Program-made: the position numbers and the translations under genes
Shown: in pieces, positions 42,628-51,364 of the stretch
Numbering within the stretch: position 1 is the stretch's first letter
Layout of the letters: the number at the start of each line of letters is the position of its first letter
Assembly: GCF_000612725.1 (NCBI RefSeq)
Contig: NZ_HG964455.1
Span: forward strand, 156,432 to 220,431
Direction of reading: 5' to 3'
Origin: Mycolicibacterium austroafricanum
Lineage (GTDB): Bacteria; Actinomycetota; Actinomycetes; Mycobacteriales; Mycobacteriaceae
Length of the DNA: 64,000 bases
Notes under the pieces: model-generated
The model's input: the letters and a program-made list of their open reading frames with translations, nothing else
Told to the model about the DNA's origin: nothing
Database searches by the model: none

Positions 42628-44222
42628 GCGGAGCGAACAAAGTACAGAAGCGCGAGGCGGACGCGGAGCCCGTACCCGGGCTGTTCACCCTGGTCCTGCA
42701 CACCCACCTGCCCTGGCTGGCCCACCACGGGCGGTGGCCGGTCGGCGAGGAGTGGCTCTACCAGTCGTGGTCGGCCTGCTACCTGCCCCTGGTGCGGGTG
42801 CTGCGCACGCTGGCGGCGGAGAACCGCAGGCACCTGATCACCCTCGGCGTGACACCGGTGGTGGCCGCCCAGTTGGACGACCCGTACTGCCTGCAGGGTA
42901 TGCAGCACTGGCTGGCGAACTGGCAGCTGCGTGCCGTGGAAGCGGCGACCATGCGCACCGCATCCGGCGCCTCCCCGGCTTCCGAGCCGAAAGCCCTGCG
43001 ACAGTTCGGCTCCCGCGAACATACCGAGGCCGAGCGGGAGCTGGCCGAGTTCGACGCGCTGTGGCGCCACGGCGCGAGCCCCGCGCTGCGCGAGCTGCTC
43101 GACGGCGAGGTCATCGAGCTGCTCGGCGGGCCGCTGGCCCACCCGTTCCAGCCCCTGCTGAATCCCCGGCTGCGCGAGTTCGCGCTGCGCGAAGGCCTGG
43201 CGGACGCCGCCCACCGGTTCGCGCATTCGCCGACCGGCATCTGGGCGCCGGAATGCGCCTATTCGCCCGGCATGGAGGCCGGCTACGCCGACGCGGGCGT
43301 GAGTCATTTCATGGTCGACGGACCCTCGTTACACGGGGACACCGCGCTGGGCAGGCCGGTCGGCGACTCGGGCGTGGTGGCGTTCGGTCGCGACCTGCAA
43401 GTCAGCTACCGCGTGTGGTCGCCGAAGTCGGGCTATCCGGGCCACGCGGCCTATCGCGACTTCCACACCTACGACCACGCCACGGGGCTCAAGCCGGCGA
43501 GGGTGACCGGACGCGCCGTGCCGTCGGAGGAGAAGGCGCCGTACGACCCCGCACGCGCCGACGCCGCGGTGGACGTCCACGTCGCCGACTTCGTCGAAAC
43601 CGTGCGGCAGCGGCTGAGCGCCGAGAGCGCCCGCATCGGCAGACCGGCCCACGTCGTCGCCGCCTTCGACACCGAATTGTTCGGCCACTGGTGGTACGAG
43701 GGGCCGGTCTGGCTCGAGCGGGTGCTGCGGGCGCTGCCCGCCGCCGGGGTGCGGGTCGGCACGCTGTCGGACGCGATCGCCGACGGATTTGTGGGTTCCC
43801 CGGTGGAACTGCCGCCCAGCTCGTGGGGTTCGGGCAAGGACTGGCAGGTGTGGTCGGGTGAGCAGGTGGCCGATCTGGTTCAGCTCAACAGCGAGGTCGT
43901 CGACACCGCGTTGAGCACCGTCGACAAAGCGCTGGCCCGCGGCGGGTCGCTGGATGCCCCTACACCAAGGGATTTCGTCGCAGACCAGATCCTGCGCGAG
44001 ACCCTGCTCACCGTCTCCAGTGACTGGCCGTTCATGGTCAGCAAGGACTCGGCGGCCGACTACGCGCGCTACCGGGCCCACCTGCACGCGCACGCCACCC
44101 GGGAGATCTCGGCGGCGCTGGCGTCGGGCCGCGACGACCACGCACAGCGACTGGCGGAGGGCTGGAACCGGGCCGACGGGCTGTTCGGGGCGCTCGACGC
44201 GCGAAGGCTGCCCGGCCGATGA
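42624..44222 (+). CDS. GH57 glucan branching-type enzyme
   Basis: A glycoside hydrolase family 57 protein of 532 residues, predicted alpha-1,4-glucan branching enzyme. The HTHLPWLAHHG motif (His26, His28) opens the barrel; Glu210 in WAPECAYSPG is the expected nucleophile and Asp349 in FDTELFGHWW the acid. A C-terminal helical domain follows. It overlaps both neighbours by 4 bp. Its relative Rv3031 is assigned to MGLP synthesis. Confidence 0.9.
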   Translation: MSGANKVQKREADAEPVPGLFTLVLHTHLPWLAHHGRWPVGEEWLYQSWSACYLPLVRVLRTLAAENRRHLITLGVTPVVAAQLDDPYCLQGMQHWLANWQLRAVEAATMRTASGASPASEPKALRQFGSREHTEAERELAEFDALWRHGASPALRELLDGEVIELLGGPLAHPFQPLLNPRLREFALREGLADAAHRFAHSPTGIWAPECAYSPGMEAGYADAGVSHFMVDGPSLHGDTALGRPVGDSGVVAFGRDLQVSYRVWSPKSGYPGHAAYRDFHTYDHATGLKPARVTGRAVPSEEKAPYDPARADAAVDVHVADFVETVRQRLSAESARIGRPAHVVAAFDTELFGHWWYEGPVWLERVLRALPAAGVRVGTLSDAIADGFVGSPVELPPSSWGSGKDWQVWSGEQVADLVQLNSEVVDTALSTVDKALARGGSLDAPTPRDFVADQILRETLLTVSSDWPFMVSKDSAADYARYRAHLHAHATREISAALASGRDDHAQRLAEGWNRADGLFGALDARRLPGR

Positions 44223-45451
44223 AGACGAAGATCCTTCTGGTCTCGTGGGAGTATCCGCCGGTGGTGATCGGCGGCCTCGGCCGTCATGTGCACCATCTGG
44301 CCACCGAACTCGCCCAGTCCGGTCACGAGGTCGTCGTGCTCAGCCGGCGGCCCACCGCCACCGATCCCCAGACGCATCCGACCACCGACGAGGTCCACGA
44401 GGGTGTCCGGGTGATCGCGGCCGCCGAGGACCCGCACGAGTTCACCTTCGGCACCGACATGATGGCCTGGACGCTGGCCATGGGCCACGCGATGATCCGT
44501 GCCGGGCTGGTGCTGGCCGACTGGCGACCCGACATCGTGCACGCGCACGACTGGCTGGTCGCAACCCCTGCCGTGGCTCTGGCCCAGTTCTTCGATGTCC
44601 CACTGGTTTCGACGATCCACGCCACCGAGGCGGGCCGGCACTCCGGCTGGGTCTCGGGCCCGGTGAGCCGGCAGGTCCACGCGTTGGAGTCGTGGCTGGT
44701 GCGCGATTCGGACTCGCTGATCACGTGCTCGGCGTCGATGCGTGACGAGATCACCACGCTGTTCGGGCCCGAGCTCGCCGACATCACGGTCATCCCGAAC
44801 GGAATCGACACCGACGGTTGGCCGTTCGCGCCGCACCGGCCCCGGCCCGGACCTGCCGAGCTGCTGTACTTCGGCCGGCTCGAGTACGAGAAGGGCGTCC
44901 ACGACCTCATCGCCGCCCTGCCCCGGATCCGCCGCGCTCATCCCGGAACCACGCTGACGATCGCCGGGGACGGCACTCAACTCGACTTCCTGGTCGAGCA
45001 GGCCCGCAAGCACAAGGTGGTCAAGGCGACGAATTTCATTGGCCGCGTGGACCATTCGGAGCTGTTGCGGCTTCTGCACCGCGCCGACGCGGCCGTGTTG
45101 CCTTCGCACTACGAACCGTTCGGGATCGTGGCACTCGAAGCGGCGGCCACCGGCACCCCGCTGGTCACCTCGACGGCCGGCGGCCTCGGCGAGGCCGTCA
45201 TAGACGGTGTCACCGGCCTGTCCTACCCGCCGGGCGACGTGGCCGCACTGGCCAGGGCCGTGCGCGCGGTCCTCGACTCCCCCGCCGCCGCCCAGCAGCG
45301 GGCGAGGGCGGCGCGGGAACGCCTCACGTCGGACTTCTCCTGGCACACCGTGGCCGCCGAGACGGCTCAGGTGTACCTGGCCGCCAAGCGGGCGGTGCGC
45401 CGGCCCCAGCCGCGGCGCCCCATCGTGGAACGGCCGCTGCCCGACCGGTGA
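44219..45451 (+). CDS. GT4 alpha-1,4-glucosyltransferase of the MGLP cluster
   Basis: A 410-residue GT-B glycosyltransferase. GGLGRHVHHLA (18-28) is the glycogen-synthase-like donor loop; the EX7E motif lies in HYEPFGIVALEAAA (about 296-310), and FGRLEYEKGVHDL begins the C-terminal domain. The Rv3032 relative elongates the glucan of MGLP and contributes to glycogen. The start overlaps the GH57 stop (GATGA). Confidence 0.92.
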   Translation: MKTKILLVSWEYPPVVIGGLGRHVHHLATELAQSGHEVVVLSRRPTATDPQTHPTTDEVHEGVRVIAAAEDPHEFTFGTDMMAWTLAMGHAMIRAGLVLADWRPDIVHAHDWLVATPAVALAQFFDVPLVSTIHATEAGRHSGWVSGPVSRQVHALESWLVRDSDSLITCSASMRDEITTLFGPELADITVIPNGIDTDGWPFAPHRPRPGPAELLYFGRLEYEKGVHDLIAALPRIRRAHPGTTLTIAGDGTQLDFLVEQARKHKVVKATNFIGRVDHSELLRLLHRADAAVLPSHYEPFGIVALEAAATGTPLVTSTAGGLGEAVIDGVTGLSYPPGDVAALARAVRAVLDSPAAAQQRARAARERLTSDFSWHTVAAETAQVYLAAKRAVRRPQPRRPIVERPLPDR

Positions 45452-45470
45452 CCCCGACCTCGGCGGCGTG

Positions 45471-46208
45471 TCAGCGAACGGCCTTCTTACGCTCGATGTC
45501 GGCCAGCGCGGCGGCCAGCTCCGCACGCTCGGCGGCGGACGTCTCCCAGGACAGCTTGCGGTTCTTGACGACCTTGGCCGGCGCGCCCACCGCGATCGAA
45601 TAGTCCGGGATCTCGCCCTTGACCACCGCGTGCGCCCCCAGCACGCAGCCACGGCCGATGCTGGTGCCGCGCAGCACGGTCACCTTGGCCGCGACCCACG
45701 TGTCGGGCCCGATCCGGACCGGGCTCTTGACGATCCCCTGATCCTTGATCGGCAACTCGATGCTCTCCATCTTGTGGTCGAAATCGCAGACGTAGCACCA
45801 GTCGGCCATCAACACCGAATCACCCAGCTCGATGTCGAGATAGGTGTTGATCACGTTGTCGCGCCCGAGCACCACCTTGTCGCCGATGCGCAGTGACCCT
45901 TCGTGGCAGCGGATGGTGTTCTTGTCACCGATGTGCACCCAGCGGCCGATCTCCATCTGCGACAGTTCCGGGGTGGCCTGGATCTCCACGTCCTTGCCGA
46001 GGAACACCATGCCGCGGGTGATGATGTGCGGATTGGCCAGCTTGAACTTCAGCAGCCGCCAGTACCGCACCAGGTACCACGGTGTGTACGCACGATTGGC
46101 GATGACCCACTTCAACGAGGCCAGGGTGAGGAAGTCGGCTTGACGCGGATCTTTCAGACGCGATCCTCGCCAGCGTTTGTGCAGCGGCGCTCCCCACATC
46201 GTTGTCAT
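45471..46208 (-). CDS. left-handed beta-helix acyltransferase
   Basis: A 245-residue hexapeptide-repeat transferase. The imperfect repeats (IGRWVHIGDKN, LRIGDKVVLGRDNVI, IGPDTWVAAKVTVLRGTSIGRG) run about 80-215, with a KGEIPDYSIAVGAPAKVVK tail typical of acetyl/acyltransferases. By order it matches Rv3034c, thought to acylate MGLP. It is convergent with the GT4 gene. Its promoter side contains the 36-bp tandem array. Confidence 0.85.
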   Translation of the reverse strand: MTTMWGAPLHKRWRGSRLKDPRQADFLTLASLKWVIANRAYTPWYLVRYWRLLKFKLANPHIITRGMVFLGKDVEIQATPELSQMEIGRWVHIGDKNTIRCHEGSLRIGDKVVLGRDNVINTYLDIELGDSVLMADWCYVCDFDHKMESIELPIKDQGIVKSPVRIGPDTWVAAKVTVLRGTSIGRGCVLGAHAVVKGEIPDYSIAVGAPAKVVKNRKLSWETSAAERAELAAALADIERKKAVR

Positions 46209-46236
46209 GGCCGGACAGCCTACGCGGCCCGCTCAT

Positions 46237-46380
46237 GACATTCCCCGGTCGCTACGCTCCTGCCCACCGGAAGACATTCCCCGGTCGCTACGCTCCTGCC
46301 CACCGGAAGACATTCCCCGGTCGCTACGCTCCTGCCCACCGGAAGACATTCCCCGGTCGCTACGCTCCTGCCCACCGGAA
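46237..46380. repeat. 36-bp minisatellite, four perfect copies
   Basis: Four contiguous identical units beginning gacattccccggtcgctacg, period 36, with no spacers. The array fills most of the 228 bp between the divergent acyltransferase and propeller lipoprotein genes. Its length is a multiple of three but no supported gene reads it. Such VNTR arrays vary in copy number between strains and can move promoter elements. Confidence 0.95.
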
Positions 46381-46436
46381 GGCGCACCGGTTACCCTCAC
46401 GTGGGCTTGACGTACACCGCGATCAGAAGGGATCCC

Positions 46437-47726
46437 GTGCTCCGGCGAATCATCGTGTGGGCCTCGACGGCGCTGATCACAGGTGGCCTTGTCGGCTGCG
46501 GCAACACCGATTCCTGGGTTGAGGCCCGCCCGGCCGGCGGGTGGGCGGCACAGTACGCCGACGCGGCGAACACCAGCTCCTCACCCGTGGAGGGCGCCGA
46601 CGCGCTGCGCCTGGAGTGGACGCGGTCGGTCAAGGGCAAACTCGCGGCGCAGGTGGCGCTCGGCTCCGGCAACTATCTGGCCGTCAACGGCCAGACCGGG
46701 GCGGGGTGCTCGCTGATGGTGTGGGAGACCGACAACCGGGCGCGGCAGCGCTGGTGCACCAGGCTGGTGCAGGGCGGCGGCCTCGCCAGCCCGCTTTTCG
46801 ACGACTTCGACAACCTCTACATCGGCCAGCCCGGCGCCGTGCTGTCCTTTCCACCGACCCAGTGGATCCGCTGGCGCCGGCCGGTGATCGGGATGCCGAT
46901 GACGGCCCGGATCCTGAGCCCCGGGCACCTCCTGGTGGTCACCCATCTCGGCCAGGTGCTCGTCTTCGACGCCCATCGCGGCACCGTGACCGGCACCTCG
47001 CTGGATCTGGTCGACGGTGTGGACCCGACCGACTCCGAGCGCGGCCTCGACGACTGCCGCCTGGCAGGTCCGCGATGCCCGGTGGCCGCCGCCCCGGCCT
47101 ACTCCGCCAGCACCGGCATGGTGGTGCTGACGCTATGGGAGCCGGACGCCGACAAGCCGGTCCTGGTCGGTCTGCGCTACCGGCCGGGACAGACGCCGCA
47201 GCTGACCCGGGAGTGGACCAGTGACGCCGTCGGGGGCGGCCCGCTTGCCAGCCCGGTGCTGTCCGCCGACGGCTCGACGGTGTACGTCAACGGCCGCGAC
47301 GAGAGTCTTTGGGCCATCAACGTCGACGACGGCTCCGAGAAGTGGTCGGTACCGCTGCAATACCTGGCCCAGACGCCGCCGTCGGTGACGCCGGGCGGAC
47401 TGGTCATCGCCGGGGGTGGTCCCGGCTCACGGCTCACCGCGGTGCGCGACACCGCTTCTGAGGGTGAGGTGCTCTGGACCCGGGACGACACCTCCCCGTT
47501 GACCACGTCGAGCCTCGCCGGTGTCGGCTACGCCGTCGTGCCCGACGGCAGCGGCGAAGGCGCGGGGCTGGCACTGACGGTCTTCAATCTCGGCGACGGC
47601 GGCACCGTCAACACCTACCCGCTGCCCCGCGCAACCGGGTGGCCGGTCGGGGTGTCGGTCGGCCACGACGGTCGTGTCGTGACCGCGACCAGTGACGGGC
47701 AGGTCTACGGGTTCGCGCCGGCCTGA
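46437..47726 (+). CDS. propeller lipoprotein, Rv3035-like
   Basis: A 429-residue exported lipoprotein: signal peptide with lipobox LVGC (Cys21), then PQQ-like beta-propeller repeats (GGGPLASPVLSADGSTVYVNGRDESLWAINVDDGSEKW). No catalytic residues can be assigned. GTG 46437 is chosen because AGAAGG lies 6 nt before it and a signal peptide starts there. The neighbouring MGLP-type genes hint at an envelope role. Confidence 0.85.
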   Translation: MLRRIIVWASTALITGGLVGCGNTDSWVEARPAGGWAAQYADAANTSSSPVEGADALRLEWTRSVKGKLAAQVALGSGNYLAVNGQTGAGCSLMVWETDNRARQRWCTRLVQGGGLASPLFDDFDNLYIGQPGAVLSFPPTQWIRWRRPVIGMPMTARILSPGHLLVVTHLGQVLVFDAHRGTVTGTSLDLVDGVDPTDSERGLDDCRLAGPRCPVAAAPAYSASTGMVVLTLWEPDADKPVLVGLRYRPGQTPQLTREWTSDAVGGGPLASPVLSADGSTVYVNGRDESLWAINVDDGSEKWSVPLQYLAQTPPSVTPGGLVIAGGGPGSRLTAVRDTASEGEVLWTRDDTSPLTTSSLAGVGYAVVPDGSGEGAGLALTVFNLGDGGTVNTYPLPRATGWPVGVSVGHDGRVVTATSDGQVYGFAPA

Positions 47727-47844
47727 TCCACGCAGTGGCTCTAACGCAGGCGTCACGGTCACGTAATACCGATCTTGCGATTCGGTGCGAGCATGCACAC
47801 TCAGGTGATCCGAGCATGTCCTGAAACCGAATAAGGGGACGAGA

Positions 47845-49398
47845 GTGACGGAATTCCTTGCTGACGTCAACGACCTTGTCTGGCACGAAACGCTGGTCTA
47901 CCTGTGCCTGGCCGCAGGTGTCTATTTCTCCATCAGGTCCCGCTTCGTGCAGGTGCGGCAGATTCCCGAGATGGTGCGGCTCATGCTCAAAGGCGAGAAG
48001 TCGCCGTCCGGAGTCTCGAGCTTCCAGGCGCTGACGATGTCGCTGGCGGGGCGGGTCGGGACCGGCAACATCGCCGGCGTGGCCACCGCCATAGCGTTCG
48101 GCGGACCCGGGGCTCTGTTCTGGATGTGGACGGTCGCCTTCCTCGGCGCGTCGACGTCGTTCGTGGAGTGCACTCTCGGCCAGATCTACAAGGACCGTGA
48201 CAAGCTCACCGGTGAGTACCGCGGCGGGCCGGCGTACTACTTGAGTACGGCGCTGTCCCACACCGCGGCAGCGGGGGCGATGAAGGTGTACGGCTACATC
48301 TTCGCCGCCGTCACCCTGCTCGCCATGGGTCTGCTGCTGCCCAGCGTGCAATCCAACTCGATGGCATCGGCCATGAACTCCGCCTGGGGTTTCTCGAAGT
48401 GGTGGGTCGCCGTCGGCACCGTCATCGTGCTGGCGTTCGTCATCATCGGCGGTGTCAAGCGGATCGCCACGTTCGCCTCGATCGTGGTGCCGTTCATGGC
48501 CGTCGTGTACATCGTTTTGGCGCTGATCATCGTATTGATGAACGCCGCCGAGATCCCCGCGATCATTTCGCTGATCTTCTCGAGCGCGTTCGGCGTCGAC
48601 TCGGCGTTCGGCGCGATCATCGGCTCGGCGGTCATGTGGGGCGTCAAACGTGGCATCTACTCCAACGAGGCGGGTCAGGGCACCGGACCGCACGCCGCGG
48701 CGGCCGCCGAGGTGTCACACCCGGCCAAGCAGGGTCTCGTGCAGGCGTTCGCCGTCTACATCGACACACTTTTCATCTGCTCGGCGACCGGTTTCCTGAT
48801 CCTGTCCACCGGGGCCTACCGGGTGTTCGAGGGCGAGAGCGCCGACGGTGCGGTGATCCGCGAGGGCGGCAACATCCTGCCCGCCGGCGCCGAGGTCGGC
48901 CCGGCGTTCGCGCAGACCGGCTTCGACACGCTCTGGAGCGGGGCGGGCGCCAGCTTCATCGCGGTCTCCCTGGCGTTCTTCTGCATGACCACGATCATCG
49001 CCTACTACTACATGGCCGAGACGAACCTGCGCTTCCTGTTGGGCAGGGCCGCCACCATCGAGGTCCCGCTCATCCGCGGCACAGTCGGCTCCAACACCAC
49101 GATGGTGCTGCAGGCGCTGATCCTTGTGTCGGTGACCATCGGCGCGATCTCCACCGCAACCGATGCCTGGACGCTGGGCGACATCGGCGTCGGCCTGATG
49201 GCCTGGCTGAACATCATCGGCATCATCATTCTCCAGCAGCCCGCATACAAGGCGCTGTGGGACTACGAGAAGCAGAAGAAGCAGGGGTTGGACCCGATGT
49301 TCGATCCGATCACCCTCGACATCAGGAACGCCAGCTTCTGGGAGAACTACGACCCCGCGACCGGCAAGGACAAACAGCCGACGACTACCCCTGCGTGA
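47845..49398 (+). CDS. alanine/glycine:cation symporter (AGCS)
   Basis: A 517-residue inner-membrane carrier importing alanine or glycine with Na or H. Family signatures are SLAGRVGTGNIAGVATAIAFGGPGALFWMW (about 67-96) and RGIYSNEAGQGTGPHAAAAAEV (about 270-291); about 11 helices. GGGGACGAGA just before the GTG is a strong ribosome site. Its last 14 bp overlap the convergent TB22.2-like gene. I recall no such gene at this place in M. tuberculosis. Confidence 0.94.
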   Translation: MTEFLADVNDLVWHETLVYLCLAAGVYFSIRSRFVQVRQIPEMVRLMLKGEKSPSGVSSFQALTMSLAGRVGTGNIAGVATAIAFGGPGALFWMWTVAFLGASTSFVECTLGQIYKDRDKLTGEYRGGPAYYLSTALSHTAAAGAMKVYGYIFAAVTLLAMGLLLPSVQSNSMASAMNSAWGFSKWWVAVGTVIVLAFVIIGGVKRIATFASIVVPFMAVVYIVLALIIVLMNAAEIPAIISLIFSSAFGVDSAFGAIIGSAVMWGVKRGIYSNEAGQGTGPHAAAAAEVSHPAKQGLVQAFAVYIDTLFICSATGFLILSTGAYRVFEGESADGAVIREGGNILPAGAEVGPAFAQTGFDTLWSGAGASFIAVSLAFFCMTTIIAYYYMAETNLRFLLGRAATIEVPLIRGTVGSNTTMVLQALILVSVTIGAISTATDAWTLGDIGVGLMAWLNIIGIIILQQPAYKALWDYEKQKKQGLDPMFDPITLDIRNASFWENYDPATGKDKQPTTTPA

Positions 49399-50119
49399 CT
49401 GCCGGCTCGGCCAGCATCGCGGCGACCGCCGACCGCGGGACCGTGGCCTGCAGTGCGCCGCCGGCGCCGGGCATGATCTCGCCCTGGCCGAAGTAGAAGA
49501 TCAGCGAGTCGTCGGTGAGGGCGAACTCCTGGTACTTCGCCGGGTCCAGCCCGTCGGCCGCCGAGATCGGGGCGTCCACGCCGAGCTGGCGTGAGATGTC
49601 CTTCTGCACGATCGGGAAGATGACGTCCAGCGGCTTGGTGTCCGGCCGGAACAGCGTGTCGAACGTGATGGGCGCCTTCTTGGCGACGTCCCAGTTGAAC
49701 GCCTTGAACCAGGTCTGGGGATGCGCGCCGCCGACGTTCTCGTAAACCTCGAACACGACGCTGCGGGTGCCGGCCCCGTCCGGCCCCGTCCGGTAACCGG
49801 TGCCGCGGCCGTCCAGCACATAAGGCAGGTTCCACGATCCCGGCATCTCCGAGACATTGACGAACCCGTCGCGGGTCTGCGTCAGGTACGCGGCCAGCGC
49901 CTGCTGATCGGGGTAGTCCACCGGGAACGTGTAATCCAGCCGGTAGGTGGAATTCTCGGCGTGCACGTGACACGTCTGCTCGGCGTCAACCGTGCCGCCG
50001 AGCTCTGCACACGCCGACTGGGCTCCCGCCGCGGGCGCGGCCAGCAGCCCGGCCGCGGGCACGGCCAGCAGGCCCGCCGTCGCCCCGGCAGCCGTCAAAG
50101 CAGCGGCGAAAATGCGCAT
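49385..50119 (-). CDS. secreted DUF3298 protein, TB22.2-like
   Basis: A 244-residue protein with an N-terminal signal peptide (AALTAAGATAGLLAVPAAGLLAAPAAGAQS), then a DUF3298/RsiV-like region (NSTYRLDYTFPVDYPDQQALAAYL, ITFDTLFRPDTKPLDVIFPIVQ, DDSLIFYFGQGEIMPG). Two Cys near 37 and 49 may form a disulfide. Relatives (Rv3036c/TB22.2) are culture-filtrate proteins; one is reported as an esterase, without an evident triad here. Confidence 0.85.
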   Translation of the reverse strand: MRIFAAALTAAGATAGLLAVPAAGLLAAPAAGAQSACAELGGTVDAEQTCHVHAENSTYRLDYTFPVDYPDQQALAAYLTQTRDGFVNVSEMPGSWNLPYVLDGRGTGYRTGPDGAGTRSVVFEVYENVGGAHPQTWFKAFNWDVAKKAPITFDTLFRPDTKPLDVIFPIVQKDISRQLGVDAPISAADGLDPAKYQEFALTDDSLIFYFGQGEIMPGAGGALQATVPRSAVAAMLAEPAVTQG

Positions 50120-50201
50120 CGTCGGACGTCCTCGTGCTCGGCGCCTCTTCGGGACTCGGCGCAGTTTCGAATAATCAGGTACGGCCAGGGTACGTGAGCT
50201 T

Positions 50202-51347
50202 TCAACGTGACGGACGACATATGAATGCCGTTGCCCGGCTTGCCACCCCGGAACCCAGTCGGGCTATGACAACCGTCACCTGTGCCGACCCGCGCAGCCG
50301 GAGGCGGGAACGCAACACGTCCGGGTCCACGTCGACACCGCGGACCAGGATCTCGACGGCGCCGGCGTCACGGGCCGAAAGCGCCTGCCGCAACTGTCGT
50401 TCACCGAACGCCAGTTGCTCCATCACCTCGAAACCACGCACCCCCGGGGGCAACCGGTCGCCGGACAGATAAGCGATGTCGGGGTCGAGCTGCCACAGCC
50501 CGTGCCGGGCCGCGTAGTGGCGCACCAGCCCGGAGCGCACCACGGCGCCGTCGGGGTCGATGATCCAGCGGCCCGCAGGAGCCACCGCGCACCCATCGGC
50601 CTCGGTGTCGGTGAGTTGTTCTCCGGTGTCGAGCAGCGTCGCGCGCCGCCGCACCCCGCCGTCCGAGAGTCCCCGTGACCACAGACAGGCTTCGCGGACA
50701 CTGCCCGACAGCGAGGTCACCTCGATCTCCCCGTCGAAACCCAGCTGCTCAAGCACCGCGAAATCGATTCCGGGAGCGCACTTCACGACATGGTGGCGGT
50801 CGCGCAACACCTCCAGCAGGTCGTCCAGCGGCGGCAGGTAGCTGCGCGGGTCGAACCGGCGCCTGGAGCCGGTGCGCCGCGCCGGGTCGACGACGACGAC
50901 GGCGTCGACGGTGATCGGGCGGAGGGCATCGGCGCGGCACAGCGGCACGGACCCACCCAGGTTGTGCCGCGCCATCGCCAGGCGCACCGGGTCGATGTCG
51001 CTCCCGAGCAGGAAGCCTGCCCAATTCCGAAGGGCAGCAAGCTCGGCGCCGATCGAGCAGGTGGCGTCGTGCACCGTCGCCCCGGCCAGCCGCCGCGCCC
51101 GGTGCTCTGCCACCGGCGCGGCGGTCGCCTGCTGCAGTGCGTCGTCGGTGAACAACCAGCCCGACGCGTCGGCGAACTTGGCGGACGCTTTGCGTCGCAG
51201 CTTCACGGTTTCGACCAGCACCCCGGTGCGGTCACCGAAAAGCGTTCGGGCCGCGGCGATGTCCGAAACCAGCGTGGCATCGGTCAACCGGTGGCGGGAC
51301 ACCTCGGCCAGGGCCAGCCGTCCAGCGTCGCTGCGCAGGTAGGCCAC
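50202..51347 (-). CDS. THUMP-like class I methyltransferase
   Basis: A 381-residue predicted methyltransferase. The core carries VHDATCSIGAELAALR, VIGSDIDPVRLAMARHN-like LLGSDIDPVRLAMARHN, and VVVVDPARRTGSRR in place of an NPPY motif, with a C-terminal THUMP-like domain. The substrate is likely RNA or a sugar; undecided. The start is GTG 51347; conserved residues continue upstream (VEFGLDD), where no standard start is seen, so the true start may lie a few codons earlier, overlapping the previous gene. It matches Rv3037c. Confidence 0.8.
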   Translation of the reverse strand: MAYLRSDAGRLALAEVSRHRLTDATLVSDIAAARTLFGDRTGVLVETVKLRRKASAKFADASGWLFTDDALQQATAAPVAEHRARRLAGATVHDATCSIGAELAALRNWAGFLLGSDIDPVRLAMARHNLGGSVPLCRADALRPITVDAVVVVDPARRTGSRRRFDPRSYLPPLDDLLEVLRDRHHVVKCAPGIDFAVLEQLGFDGEIEVTSLSGSVREACLWSRGLSDGGVRRRATLLDTGEQLTDTEADGCAVAPAGRWIIDPDGAVVRSGLVRHYAARHGLWQLDPDIAYLSGDRLPPGVRGFEVMEQLAFGERQLRQALSARDAGAVEILVRGVDVDPDVLRSRLRLRGSAQVTVVIARLGSGVASRATAFICRPSR

Positions 51348-51364
51348 ATCGTCGAGGCCGAACT

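Noticed and set aside
46237..46380. Possible CRISPR array or a repeat protein
   Set aside because: The 36-bp units are directly joined with no unique spacers and there are no cas genes; open frames through the array are short and lack ribosome sites. It is a minisatellite.
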